This document shows, one piece after another, positions 11,864-23,584 of a DNA stretch of 64,000 nt. The stretch is from Aureobasidium sp. EXF-3400 (Eukaryota; Ascomycota; Dothideomycetes; Dothideales; Saccotheciaceae), in assembly GCA_024195585.1 (NCBI GenBank), contig SWBL01000096.1:1-64000 (forward strand), given 5' to 3'. Position 1 is the stretch's first letter. Each line of letters opens with the position of its first letter. Position numbers and translations under genes: made by a program. The notes under the pieces were generated by a model that saw nothing but the letters and a program-made list of their open reading frames with translations, searched no databases and was not told the DNA's origin.

Positions 11864-12026
11864 TTGATGGAAATGTCCTTGATGAGAGGCAATAAGTAGT
11901 TGATGTGTCTAAGTGTATCTCGTCCAATGTCTACTTCCAAGGGAGTATGGGTTAGGTATGTACAATAGTTCCAAGGGTGTAGGGTGGGTGGACCTCGACT
12001 GCGTGTTAAGGTAGATGGTCTGAGTC

Positions 12027-13214
12027 TCATCCATGAACTCTGGGACCATGTCCTCTCTCACCCAGACGCTTGCCCTGCAGCTCGTGAGGAGCAGGAATCT
12101 GAGGTTGAGGGAGGTCTTCGTTGTTGGCATCGGCACCTGGTTTCTTTTCCTCCTGTTTGCTTTGGCCAGGCTTCTTGTTCTTTGCAAAAGATTGGACACC
12201 GCTGCCGATGGCACGCATCTCGTCCGACTCTTGATCTTCCTGACCGATAGGCCTAGCAACGTGGTTTACTGCAATCTCCAGCTCTTCCGACTCGTTTTGA
12301 GCTTTGCGTTGTTGGTGCCAGTCCTCATACTCTTGCCACCACCAAGTGTGGGTCTCGCCATCGCGACCGAGGTACCCAGCCACGCCATCTTCGGTCACAC
12401 GCTTTGCCCAAGGCTTGTCGACAATGTAGTGAAGGCAGACAACCTCGTCATCTCTCCAGATGTTCTCGTGCCAGTAGCGCATTGTCTTCAGAGCATTGAA
12501 CTGCCAGCCTACGCTCATCCATTTGTTCTTGAAGAACTCGGCCAGGAAGTCTTGATCGGGGAATTTGAACTCGCCCAGCAGAGGGGTGGTGTTGAAGAAG
12601 TCGATCATGCGGTCCCAGAGCTGCTCCGAGGCGACAAAGAGGAACATACCGCTGTTGAGGAGGTGGTATGTGCCCCGCGAGTCTGGTTTAATCGGGGTAG
12701 GGTGGTCAAGAGCGTCTGGGTGTGATACAGCAGTGTAGGCGCAATTCTCTTTTGTCCAGTCTTCAGGAGCCCAGGCGTCCTTGTCAAGATTACAGACACA
12801 AGCGTGGTTCGCAGCTATCCAGTCATTGGCAGGTAGCTGCTTGTCAAAGATATGGTCCATATTCCGGCGCAGGATCATGTCGGCATCGAGGTAGCATATC
12901 TTGTCGTAGTTGTCAAGCTTGTACAGCTCGAAAACACGTAACTTTGTCCAAGTGTCGGCGAAACGCTCGGCGATGAGGTGGACATGGACGTTCTCGCGTG
13001 GGAGTAAGGCTTCAACACGGTGCAGTATGAGGTTACTGTGAGGTGCTTCGAGCTCTAATGCGCGGACTGACGAGGCAGGCAACGTGTCCGTGTAGAGAAC
13101 GATGAGAGGATATGAGCTCTTGTATTTAGCCAAAGTATGAGCTAGAATCAGCACACCGGCAAGGTACGAAGACCGAGTAATCAAAGTGCAGTAAGCATAG
13201 TTCTGGCCAGCCAT
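12027..13214 (-). CDS. Glycosyltransferase family 8 protein (glycogenin/galactinol-synthase-like)
   Basis: Predicted retaining sugar transferase of family GT8, a single exon of 395 residues. It begins MAGQNYAYCTLITRSSYL, the standard GT8 N-terminus. The DxD metal/nucleotide-sugar motif is seen as CYLDADM at about 108-113. A second conserved region has LLNSGMFLF and FPDQDFLAEFF, and the LHYIVDKPWAKR block corresponds to the HxxGxxKPW motif. The C-terminal 90 residues are low-complexity and charged. There is no signal peptide or membrane anchor, so a cytosolic enzyme is likely. Donor and acceptor sugars cannot be assigned, and glycogenin, galactinol synthase and uncharacterised fungal GT8 enzymes share these motifs. 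Confidence 0.85.
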   Translation of the reverse strand: MAGQNYAYCTLITRSSYLAGVLILAHTLAKYKSSYPLIVLYTDTLPASSVRALELEAPHSNLILHRVEALLPRENVHVHLIAERFADTWTKLRVFELYKLDNYDKICYLDADMILRRNMDHIFDKQLPANDWIAANHACVCNLDKDAWAPEDWTKENCAYTAVSHPDALDHPTPIKPDSRGTYHLLNSGMFLFVASEQLWDRMIDFFNTTPLLGEFKFPDQDFLAEFFKNKWMSVGWQFNALKTMRYWHENIWRDDEVVCLHYIVDKPWAKRVTEDGVAGYLGRDGETHTWWWQEYEDWHQQRKAQNESEELEIAVNHVARPIGQEDQESDEMRAIGSGVQSFAKNKKPGQSKQEEKKPGADANNEDLPQPQIPAPHELQGKRLGERGHGPRVHG

Positions 13215-14015
13215 GATGGGAAGTTGATTGGAGACAGCAATATCTGTAAGGCTCGTGGACAGGAAACAAAGAGCGAAACAATGATTGACATGTGGACAGA
13301 AAGCGCAAAGTCAATGACGTTGATGCTCAGAACCGACGCTCGGACTTTTAAAGTCAACGACCATCGAAACAGTCAATGTAATGTGGGGATACATAAGGGT
13401 CTTTAGATGGAGCTGTTGCTCTTGTGAGCTGTTGCTTGGTAGGTGATTGAGTGCTTTTCAATTATCAAAAAGTTGCTCTTTGAAGTACAAGCTCAATGGA
13501 GGGAGCGCTGAGTTCGACGATCCGCCCAAGAACGCGTCGCGATTTCGCGTTTCGAAGGCTGTCGCCGCTGCCTGGTCGGTGTTGGTGATTGCCGAGTTGC
13601 TTGGTGAAAGTAGGTACTCCTTACGTGGATTCCATAGAGAATCTCAGCTCCAATTCATTCCCAATTCTCATTCGCCTTTCTCCAAACATCTTCTCTTTGT
13701 TGCACACTGTAACACACTCGCACCTGTCAACAAGGAACCAGTCCAGACCACAAGGAACAGACCAAGATCTGCATTGTCCCGGATCTCGGATCTGACTCGC
13801 TCTGTCAACCCCTGCCGCCGTTATCTCCGAAGGCCCTCTCCAGTATATCCCTGGTGGCAACAGAAGGTTTCTTGTGAGTAACAAAGCACGCCTTTTCTTT
13901 TTCCGACTCTTGTTGTCCCTTCATTCCAAGCCCACCTTTGCCTTGTATCAGGGCTTGCCTCTGTCCTTTCTGTCGTTTCACTCTCGTTTTCTCTTCATCG
14001 CTTCAAGTTTCCACC
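13215..14015. promoter_or_regulatory. Divergent intergenic region between GT8 and RAD16
   Basis: About 800 bp separating divergent start codons. The last about 100 bp before RAD16 are CT-rich. I see no gene, repeat or clear TATA box. Confidence 0.35.
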
Positions 14016-16991
14016 ATGGCCCGTCAAACTCGCTCTTCGATTCGTGGGCGGCAATGTATGCTCACTTGCAACCATCACTTTGTGTGAAAGTACACCTGAC
14101 TGACAGTGTTAGCCCTTACATCTGACACGCCTACCTCCATGTCTCCTAGAAAAGCTACATCCCTCTCCAAAAGATCCACAACAATTCCAGACTCGGACCA
14201 AGATACCAGCGATCAAGACCAGATTCCAATCGCCACCACCAAAACCAGGTCGAAGTCCCAAGTCCAAGTCGTCATACCAGTCATGTCTTCCCGGGCAAAG
14301 GCACTCCTTCGCTCCAACAGCCCATCCTCACTTTCCTCGGCTAACAGCCCTGACACCCAATCAATCGACACTCCGGCCACCAGTACGGCCGCCACTCCAG
14401 AGCCATCGGTACGCGGACGTCTGACAAACAAGAGAAAGAGGAATACAGATGGTGACGCTGCTCTTGCTGCACGACTGCAAGAGGAAGAGTTCGCAGGAGG
14501 CGAACAGCCGCTCAAAAAGATCAAGGCCGAGCCTGTGGACATCAAAAAATCCAGAAGATCATATGAGGCGGTGGTCATTGAGGACTCCGATGGTGAGGAT
14601 ATGAGCGATCTCTCTTCTGTCATGTCTTTCAAGCCTGAGGGCGATTCTGAGGAAGAATCTACCTTCAAGAAACCCAAAGGCAAGGCTGCAAGCAAGACAG
14701 TCACTGAGACAGACGAAGAAGACGAACCCTTGAAGTACAAGTCACGTCTCTCGAAAGCACGTGCTGGCAAGAAACCGGTCGTACCCAAGCAACGAAACTC
14801 GGTCGTCATTCCTGATAGTGATAGTGAACTATCGATCCTTTCGGGATTGCCTGAGGCCTACATGTCGACTGAGGATGAGTTTCGCTCTGAAGATGCTCTG
14901 TCAGGCGCCGCTGAGAGTTCGGACGAGGAGGACGATCAACCACTGGCATTGACGAACATCCGCCGCAGAAGAGGCCAGGCTAACCTCCAGGGCCGCGATC
15001 TTGGCACCGAAATCAAGCTCAGAAGGGGCATGTCCAGGAAGGATCGTGAGAGACTGAAGCTGGAAAAGGCTCATCCTCTGATCAAAACCATGTGGCAGGA
15101 TCTCGAGGCTATTCCCATCATCAAGGGAGTCGCTGGCGTGCAGCCACCTTCGATCAACCGCAAGCTCAAGTCATACCAACTTGAAGGTGTCGATTGGATG
15201 ATCAAGCAAGAGCAGTCGAATTACAAGGGAGGTCTTCTCGGTGATGAGATGGGTATGGGAAAGACGATCCAGGCCGTGTCTCTCATCATGTCCGACTACC
15301 CCCAGAAACAGCCGACTCTGGTCTTGGTCCCTCCAGTCGCTCTGATGCAATGGTCCCAGGAAATTGGCGAGTACACCGATGGAAAGCTCAAGGTCCTTGT
15401 ATACCATGGCACCAATGCGAAGTCCAAGAATATGAAGGTTAGTGAGCTTAAGAAGTACGATGTCATCATGATCTCGTACAACAGTCTTGAGTCATTGCAT
15501 CGCAAAGAGATCAAGGGATGGACACGCAACGGAGATATTGTCAAAGAGGCATCGCCCATCCACGCTCTCACTTACCATCGTTTGATTCTGGATGAGGCAC
15601 ACAGCATCAAGACCAGAACCACTCAAGTCGCCAAAGCCTGCTTCGCTCTCAAAGGTAAGTACAAGTGGTGCTTGAGTGGCACTCCCGTACAAAACAGAAT
15701 TGGCGAGTTCTTCTCTCTCCTGCGCTTCCTGGAGGTCAGACCTTTCGCAGACTACTTCTGCAAGAAGTGTCCCTGCTCTCTTCTGCACTGGTCTTTGGAC
15801 GCTCAGCACATGTGTACCGAATGCAAGCACACAGGCATGGAGCACGTCTCAGTCTTCAACCAGGAGCTGCTCAACCCGATCACTCAGTCTGAGGACTCGC
15901 AGCTGCGCTCAGAGGCCATGGATAAGCTGTTCCTCATCACATCTCGCATCATGCTCCGCCGCATGAAGCGCGATTATGTCAGCTCCATGGAGCTTCCACC
16001 CAAGGAGGTCATTGTCCACAATGAGTTCTTCGGAGACATCGAGCGCGACTTCTCTCAGAGCATCATGTCCAACACTGCTCGTCAGTTCGACACGTACGTC
16101 TCTCGTGGTGTCATGTTGAATAACTACGCCAATATCTTCGGTCTCATCATGCAGATGCGTCAAGTATCCAACCACCCGGACTTGATCCTCAAAAGAAAGG
16201 CCGCAGAAGGCATGAATGTGCTGGTCTGCAACATTTGCGACGAGCCCGCTGAAGAACCTATTCGTTCCAAGTGCAAGCACGACTTCTGCAGATCCTGCGT
16301 CAAGAACTACGCTCAGTCGGTGGAGGAGGGTGCTGATGATGTCGACTGCCCTCGCTGCCACATCCCGCTCTCGATCGACTTCGATATGCCTGAGCTTGAG
16401 CAGAATGAGGAGGCTGTAAAGAAGAACTCGATCATCAACCGCATCAAGATGGAGAACTGGACTTCGTCGACCAAGATTGAGATGCTCGTCTACGACCTTT
16501 ACAAGCTCCGCAGCAAGAAGCAGACGCTCAAATCGATCGTCTTCTCGCAGTTCACATCCATGTTGCAGCTTATCGAATGGCGTCTTCGTCGTGCAGGCTT
16601 CAACACTGTCATGCTTGATGGTAGCATGACTCCTCAGCAGCGTCAGAAGTCGATTGAGCACTTCATGACGGACCCTGATGTCGAGGTGTTCCTTGTGTCT
16701 CTCAAGGCCGGTGGTGTTGCTCTCAACCTGACTGAGGCCTCGCGTGTGTTCATTGTCGACCCTTGGTGGAACCCTGCGGCTGAGTGGCAGAGCGCAGACC
16801 GCTGCCACCGTATCGGTCAGAGACGTCCTTGTGTCATTACTCGACTGTGTATCGAAGACTCGGTCGAATCCCGTATCGTCATGTTGCAAGAAAAGAAGGC
16901 CAACATGATCAACGGTACAATCAACAACGACAGAGTGGCCATGGAGAAGCTCACGCCTGAAGACATGCAGTTCTTGTTCCGTGGCAATTAG
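14016..16991 (+). CDS. RAD16: DNA repair helicase-like protein Rad16 (SNF2 + RING)
   Basis: SWI2/SNF2 ATPase with embedded RING, the Rad7-Rad16 subunit for global-genome nucleotide excision repair. Exon 1 (14016-14055) encodes MARQTRSSIRGRQ. A 51-nt intron (donor GTATGC, acceptor GACAG) leads to exon 2 (14107-16991), for 974 residues. The N-terminal about 290 residues are acidic and disordered with SDSE/DSDGE clusters. The Walker A motif is DEMGMGKT at about 393-401, the DEAH box lies in LILDEAHSI, and a Cys-rich insert CKKCPCSLLHW follows. The RING is at about 721-768 (CNICDEP, HDFCRSCV, CPRCH). Helicase-C motifs VFSQFTSML and DRCHRIGQ are present. Domain order and length match yeast Rad16 and its fungal orthologues. 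Confidence 0.94.
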
Positions 16992-17618
16992 AGTGGTACG
17001 GAGCAGGCTACGTTGCTTAATTGCTCATGCCACGTGCTAAGCGACTGCTTTTCATCTTTTCTTTCCCTTTCTTCTTCATTTTGCCTACCTCTACGAAAGT
17101 CCAATCCAGACTTCTTAGAGGACGGTTCAAGGATATGGTGGTGGTAAAGCACCATCTGCAGCATGATTATACGGCATAACGATTCACATTGCATTGTTTC
17201 ATTTTTCGGTGGAGGAAGGAGTTTACTTGCTACTTTAAAGAACGGTTTCATACATTTGTACAATAGAGTAGAATTATACCCAAAAGCACCAAATGCGAGT
17301 GTGGAGTTTTGTTAAAGAAGTCTTCGATGTTCTCAACGTGACAGAAAGTAGGACGATCTGATAAGGACCGAAAATCGGAGATGATGATGTACCAGCGGTT
17401 TGGTGGAGTGCCGACCGGCCCCAGCTGAGACCCTTTGATTTTTGAGTTTGGGAGCGGACAAGGCGCGAACGGGCTCCCACGGTCCATCACGACGTGAACG
17501 TGCCTGACACTGGTTGAGGCTGGGAAGAAACATGTCTGGCATCCGTCCTCTGCTTCTGACCATGTATAATTGAAAACTACCGGCCATCTCTCCTACCTAC
17601 CTCGACAAGACTTAGGCC
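16992..17618. other. Intergenic region between RAD16 and the CDF transporter
   Basis: About 630 bp that must hold the RAD16 3' UTR and the CDF promoter (tandem genes). No gene or repeat is seen. Confidence 0.35.
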
Positions 17619-19304
17619 ATGTCGACACCGTCATCACGACTCTCGGGTTCGGGGGCTAAGAGCTTCCTGCCCTTGTCAGAGGAAACGCCTCTCTCGACCC
17701 GAGGCCAACATCTTCCGCAGCTCATACGCGAACGTTCGACACACAATGTACCACGCCGTCGCCGCTCGTCGCTGGACGGCAACTCTGCTCCTTCCACCTC
17801 ATTCGAAGATCACGCTGCCGTGAGCGACAATGAACCGCCAACACCTCAGCAAGTCCGCTTCAGAGCCACTGCCGCCGACCCGAACCCCGATGTCTCGCGT
17901 CGCCTCAGCTCGGGTGCCGCTGCCCTTATGACTCCTCAGATGCGCAGTATGCGCTTGATCGGCAACAGCAACCCGCGTTACCGCTGGGAGAAATACTGGA
18001 CCTCGGATGAAGACCTCAAGAAGATGAAGAAACCCATTCGCCAATACTATGAGCGCAACAACTTCTTGATCCAACAGTATCTGTACATTGATAGACTGCT
18101 GGACTCAAGTTTGCCTCATGATTTGATTCAAGAGTACCAGTACAATGTTCACAGCAGTTCTGGAGCTGCGACTGTGCCGCCTACCATTAGCGAGGAGAAT
18201 GGTGGTGCTAGCGCTGATGCTTCTGCCAAACCTTCGCCGGCTATCACTCCCATCGACGGCAACGGCCATATGAACCAGAGCTATAGGCTCAAGAGAACAC
18301 CCAAGGCTTTGTACCGTGTCAATGACGAAGAGACGCCATTGTTGGCTGAGGACGACAGCAACTCGCTGTTCAACACCGGAATTCCTGCTTGGGAGCCCGA
18401 TGAGGAGCCTGATAGTCAGGGTCGCATCGTCAGTGTGGCTATTTACCTGAATCTGGTCGCCAACACTGTACTGCTTGGTTTGAAGATTGTCGTTACCGTT
18501 CTCACCTCTTCCGTCTCCGTTCTGGCTTCCTTGGTCGATGCAGCATTGGACTTCCTCTCCACGGCAATCGTATGGACTACTACCAGACTGATCAGCCACA
18601 ACGACATGTATGCCTATCCTGTTGGCCGCAGACGTCTGGAACCAATTGGTGTCCTGGTCTTCTCCGTCATCATGGTCACCTCTTTCGTTCAGGTCGCCAT
18701 CGAGGGCTTAAACCATCTCACTTCAAAGGACCACACCATCGTCCAACTCAGCTACGCAGCTATAGCTATCATGTCCGCCACCGTCATCATCAAATTCGGC
18801 TGCTGGCTGTGGTGCAGATTAATCCCCAACAGCAGCGTTCAAGCCCTCGCCCAAGACGCAATGACCGACGTAGTCTTCAACATCTTCTCCATCATTTTCC
18901 CCCTGCTCGGCTACTACTTCAGCATCTGGTGGCTCGACCCCCTCGGCGGCATTCTCCTCTCCTTCTATGTAATTCTCGGCTGGTCATCAACCTCGCTCTC
19001 CCACATCCGCAATCTCACCGGCGCAGCAGCATCGGCAGACGAGCGTAACGTGCTCCTCTACCTAACCATGCGCTTTGCAAAAACCATCAAGCAGATTCAA
19101 GGGCTACAGGCTTATCATTCGGGAGATAAGTTGAATGTGGAGGTTGATATTGTGTTGGATGAGCATATGAGTTTGAGGGATAGTCATGATTTGGGGGAGA
19201 GCTTGCAGTATGTGTTGGAGTCTGTGCCGACGGTTGATCGTGCGTTTGTGCATCAGGATTATGCTAGTTGGAATTTGCCTTCGCATATGACGCAGCAGGA
19301 TTAG
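17619..19304 (+). CDS. Cation diffusion facilitator, Mn-type signature
   Basis: Metal/proton antiporter of the CDF family, a single exon of 561 residues. A hydrophilic N-terminal about 265 residues precedes six predicted membrane segments (starting IYLNLVANTVLLGLKIVV) and a cytosolic C-terminal domain (LQAYHSGDKLNVEVDIVL). Metal-site residues: TM2 has DAALD (D307, D311) and TM5 has DAMTD (D413, D417). Paired DxxxD motifs in both helices are the known signature of Mn-transporting CDFs, whereas Zn-CDFs usually have HxxxD in TM2. Manganese transport into an internal compartment is therefore inferred; substrate and location are untested. Confidence 0.88.
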   Translation: MSTPSSRLSGSGAKSFLPLSEETPLSTRGQHLPQLIRERSTHNVPRRRRSSLDGNSAPSTSFEDHAAVSDNEPPTPQQVRFRATAADPNPDVSRRLSSGAAALMTPQMRSMRLIGNSNPRYRWEKYWTSDEDLKKMKKPIRQYYERNNFLIQQYLYIDRLLDSSLPHDLIQEYQYNVHSSSGAATVPPTISEENGGASADASAKPSPAITPIDGNGHMNQSYRLKRTPKALYRVNDEETPLLAEDDSNSLFNTGIPAWEPDEEPDSQGRIVSVAIYLNLVANTVLLGLKIVVTVLTSSVSVLASLVDAALDFLSTAIVWTTTRLISHNDMYAYPVGRRRLEPIGVLVFSVIMVTSFVQVAIEGLNHLTSKDHTIVQLSYAAIAIMSATVIIKFGCWLWCRLIPNSSVQALAQDAMTDVVFNIFSIIFPLLGYYFSIWWLDPLGGILLSFYVILGWSSTSLSHIRNLTGAAASADERNVLLYLTMRFAKTIKQIQGLQAYHSGDKLNVEVDIVLDEHMSLRDSHDLGESLQYVLESVPTVDRAFVHQDYASWNLPSHMTQQD

Positions 19305-19943
19305 ACCTGGAGGAGGAAGAGTGGTGGAATGTGGTAGAGATGGTAGAGGAGAGATGATCATGGACCTTTGCTTGTTATATGGTTTGTATGCTACGTTCTC
19401 GTTGCTTGTCTTCTTGCCTCTGGGCTTGTACATATACCGTAGAGACGACTCAACCCAATTGAGACCTTTGTTCTTGCTTCAATAAATCTTTTGCTTCTGA
19501 TGACTGCTTGGTGGTTCTTTCCTCTCGTGTCTGCTTAGCTTTTATTCCACTTGACTTGCGTCTTCTTCTAGCTTGTACGGTATCTGTCCAGAGCCCCTTC
19601 CTATCCTTATCGTGGCACGACATTCAATCGCAAATGACGGGATATACATACCTAATTCGGCAATGAAATGACTGGCATCCACTACATCTACATATGAAAG
19701 CATACCCTCACCCTTCCAATCCCTCAGACTTTTGTTTCCTTTGCTTCTTTTCTCAAGGCGTGAAAACACAGAACAACAGACACATACATCACAAAACTGA
19801 CAAGAAGTAGTACACAATGATTCACAAGTGAAAATGGGTTTAAGATTATGAGAGTCACAGATGACTTCGACTATCCTCCTCTTCCCTCGATCAGAATCCA
19901 ACAATCAAATGTCTATCCTGACATATCAGAAGAATGCGACAGC
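19305..19943. other. Convergent 3' region between CDF and HEM1
   Basis: About 640 bp between two convergent stop codons; 3' UTRs of both genes are expected. AT-rich patches but no gene, repeat or defined terminator motif were recognised. Confidence 0.35.
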
Positions 19944-21855
19944 TTAAGCAGAGGCAACAGCCTGAGCGACCTCCTTTCTCTCGGCCTCGAGAACACTCTC
20001 GAGAACATTGACAGCATTGTTGCCAGTCTGGTTCAACTCAGACTTGACATCGGCAAGACCGAGCTGTGCATCAGTCCAGAGGGGCTCGACAGAAGTTTCC
20101 TGGCCAACACCGAGGAAACCACCCTGAGCGGCCCAGTCGGAAGTGCGCTTGATGCCGAGCTGCTTCCAGACGGTATCGAGACTCTCAACCAGGTGGTCGC
20201 GGTACTCGCGGATGTGGCCGGGGGTAGGGGTGATACGGAGACGTTCCTGGCCGACAGGGACGGTGGGGTAGTTGATGGCCTGGACGTAGATGCCGTGGTC
20301 CTCGAGAAGCAGATCAGAGGCCTTTCTGGCGACTGCGGCATCGCCGACCAGGACGGGGATAATGTGACTGGGGTTAGGGATCACAGGGATGTCCATGGCG
20401 GTAAGAGCATCCTTGGTGGCACGAGTGTGCAACTGCTGCAGGCGACGATCACCCTTGTATGCCATCTGGTATTCGATGGCAGCCTGGGCACCGGACATGG
20501 TAGCCGGGGGAAGCGAGGTAGTGAAGATGAAACCGGGAGCGAGGGAACGGATAGTGTCAACAAGCTTGCTAGAACCGGCAATGTAGCCGCCAACACAGCC
20601 GTAAGCCTTTCCGAGAGTACCGGTGATAATGTCGACACGGTCCTGAATAGTGCCCTTGGGCGAACCGCCGTTCACGTAAGCTTCGTAGTCGAGGTGCTCA
20701 GCAACACCAGCACCGTTCGGGCCGTACATGCCGACAGCATGGACTTCATCGAGGAAAGTGATAGCGCCGTACTTGTCTGCAAGGTCGCAAATCTGCTCGA
20801 TGGGACCAATGGAACCGCACATGCTGTAAACACTCTCGAAAGCGATGATCTTAGGAGTCTCGGCAGGAAGCGAGGCCAGCTTCTGCTCAAGATCAGCCAT
20901 GTCGTTGTGCTTGAAAACCATCTTCTTGGCACCCGAGTGACGGATACCCTGAATCATGGAAGCGTGGTTGCTGCTGTCAGACAAAATAACACAGTCAGGG
21001 AACTTTGAGCCCAGAGTGGCCAAAGTAGCATCGTTGGCGACGTAGCATGAAGAGAAGACCAGAGAAGCCTCCTTTGCGTGCAGCTTAGCGATGGTTGACT
21101 CGAGACCCATTGCGTGCTGGTTGTGACCAGAAATGTTGCGAGTACCACCAGCGCCAGCACCGTACATGTCGAGTGTTTCGTGCATTTTCTTCAGAACCTG
21201 AGGGTTTCTGCCCATGCCGAGGTAGTCGTTGGAGCACCAGACAGTGACCTTGTCCTCGGGAGTGTCCTTGTGAGCGCGAGGGAACTCCTTGGCCAGACGG
21301 TTGATGTTGTTGAAGTAACGGTAAGACTTGTCCTTGTGCTTCTTGTCGAGTTCAGTCTGATAGAAAGTATCATAGTCGAAGCGAGAGGCGTTCGGAGGTG
21401 CTGGAGGGGCACCGTGCATTTCCTTGGAAGAGTGCTTCTGCGCTTGTTGCTGCTGGCGCTGTACGGGAGCAGGGTAACGAACTAGTCAAATGTCAGCAAA
21501 ATTCAATTGTACTCGTATCGCAGTACTACGTACCTTCATCACGTCTCAAGGGACTGCCGTCGACGGCCTGAGCCTTCTCAGCACGGGTGGTGTGCAGGTA
21601 AGCACGAGGAGCACGGGTAGTGCGAGAGCTGTAGGCTCGCGAGCCACCAAAGGCGCCAGAGAGCAAGGTGTTGGTGCGAGTGCTCTGAACAGCCATTGCC
21701 TTGCCCATGACGGGGCATTGACCGGCAGTGGCCTGCAGGTTGGACATGTTGGCCTGGATAGCATTGGTGCTGGTGCTGAGCGAGCGAAGCGTGGCGGGCG
21801 ATGTCTTGTGCAAGAATGGGCACATGCCGCGCGATTGGCGAAGAAGAGCCTCCAT
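19944..21855 (-). CDS. HEM1: 5-aminolevulinate synthase, mitochondrial
   Basis: Condenses glycine and succinyl-CoA, the first committed step of haem synthesis in the mitochondrial matrix; PLP-dependent alpha-oxoamine synthase family. Exon 1 is 21855-21534, the intron 21533-21482 (donor GTACGT), and exon 2 21481-19944, for 619 residues. The first about 105 residues are a Ser/Thr/Arg-rich presequence with two Cys-Pro haem regulatory motifs, CPFL (C12) and CPVM (C47). The catalytic core starts at about FDYDTFYQ. It shows [33 protein letters not shown] and the PLP-lysine motif [15 protein letters not shown] box sits about 245 bp upstream. Length and motif order match fungal enzymes. Confidence 0.96.
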
Positions 21856-23584
21856 ATTGTTTTAGTAATTTCCTTGTCTGGGTGTTGGAGGGGCGAGGGA
21901 TGGAGATGTAAAGGAGAGAAAGAAGAGAGGACGTCGGAACGCGGATGCAGGCGTAGTGATGTGTAATTTTGAATCGAATCCCGACCAACGGAGCACTGGG
22001 AATGAAGCATTGTCGATTCGAGACCCGAACGCCCACCGGTCACGGCAAACGCCCTCGAGGGTCTGCCGCTGCTCCATAAGACGATATTTGCCACCTCTCA
22101 TTGGTCCAAAACCATCCTTTTCTCGGCGATCCCTCGCTGGTGACGCTGAGAACAAAGAAGAAGACTGTGCCTCGGCGCTGACTCAAGATCTCCGTCAGCA
22201 CTCGAATCTCCTATTTCGCACCGTCTTCCGCCGTCTGCTTGTCCGCAATCACAAATCCCGATCTACACGTCTGGAGTCGCCTGCGGTGTCTGTCATCCCC
22301 CGTCATGCATTTCTCATCGTACCATATTTGAGCATTGTCCTCTACCACTTCCACATATCTGGAGTGTCATACTGTAGTGTTGACCCCTTTGCTACGCAGT
22401 ACATTCAAAAGTACATGGGCGCTTTTAGCCTTTTGATCAACACATCTGGCTATCGAAAAGAGCAACGCACGCTGCGAGCATGTGCAGCCTTGCCTTTTTA
22501 CCCCTCGCTCCCAATGGGGAAAGCGTTCATTTAACGTTCAGCGCATGTCTGGCATAAGCTTACAAAAGGCTTGGTAGTTGTCTTACTGTACCTGCTCCCC
22601 ATGGTGCATGTAGTTGTTGTTCTCCAGTGTTTACTTGCATCCCCAACATCTGTACAAATGTTGTGGATAGAAACGGTTGTTGCCGCTGTCGATTTCAATC
22701 GAAGCTTGAGAAAGCCGTAAGAGCTGCTCATTCCACTGCTTCGAATCTTCAGCCATCGACAATTGATCGTCACGCGTCTGTACGTATCCCCCCATGCCTC
22801 GGTAAGTTTGTCTTTCTGCTCTCCCTGTTTCCCAAAGCTACGAGGAGATGGAGATGCTGTCCAGTGATGATCACTCGAGAGACTATTGATACCCTCTCGC
22901 GGGAATTTGGGTCGACTTGGCTTCCTTGAGCTCTGTTCAGACCACCGCAGGGACATGAGAACTCGATTACACTTGATCTGAGGACTATTCATCTTCTTGT
23001 TCTTTGTCGTCCAAGTACAAAGCAGTTGCTGACAACAATTCTAGTCTTATCACGCATCAAGGATCTTGGAGAGTGGTCACGCAAGCAAGTCAGGAAAGAA
23101 GAGGTTGTCAAAGTAGAAAAGTGTTCATACAACTCATTAATGCATGTGCAAAGAAAAGCGTCCGTCCGATATGCATACTGCCAGAAAGGCATGAAAAAAG
23201 ACTCCGAACGCAATGCAGGTTTCCAGCCCATGTCCATCCCATTGGTTTCGTACCATTCCATCTCGTTCCCAAACCCCATAAGGGTCATCGTCAATAAACT
23301 CCAAAGAAAGCAGAAACATCCAGAAAACAGAAAAACCAAAAGACTCTAAACAGAAAGCATGAGAAAAAACACAAATTTCACACCTTAGAAACACTTTTTG
23401 TATCGTCTCATCAGGCATCCTCCTTTTTCCGCCATTTGTTCGTTTCGTATGCAAAGTTGTTGACCGTTCGTGCTGATAACACAGCCGCGTAGTCGTGGGT
23501 ATCATAGTTTGATGTTCATGATCAGTATCCTGCGCAATCTATACGTTGGGATTTGTAGAGGCTCCGGGCCTTGTCGTGTCGAGT
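21856..23584. other. Long gene-free gap between the forkhead gene and HEM1
   Basis: About 1.7 kb between tandem minus-strand genes, holding the forkhead 3' UTR and the HEM1 promoter. Short frames here (for example 22531-22992) have no conserved features. Apart from the CCAAT box near 22100 I see nothing definite. Confidence 0.4.
22100..22104 (-). promoter_or_regulatory. CCAAT box upstream of HEM1
   Basis: Reads CCAAT on the gene strand (ATTGG on the plus strand), about 245 bp before the HEM1 ATG. The CCAAT-binding Hap complex is known to control haem and iron genes in fungi. A five-base match can also occur by chance. Confidence 0.35.

Noticed and set aside
15909..16889. 326-codon open frame antisense to RAD16
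   Set aside because: It is the mirror of a strongly conserved helicase coding region and has no family motif; codon bias of the sense strand explains it.
19848..21008. 386-codon open frame antisense to HEM1
   Set aside because: Fully overlaps the ALAS catalytic exon and shows only Val/Leu-rich mirror sequence, no domain.
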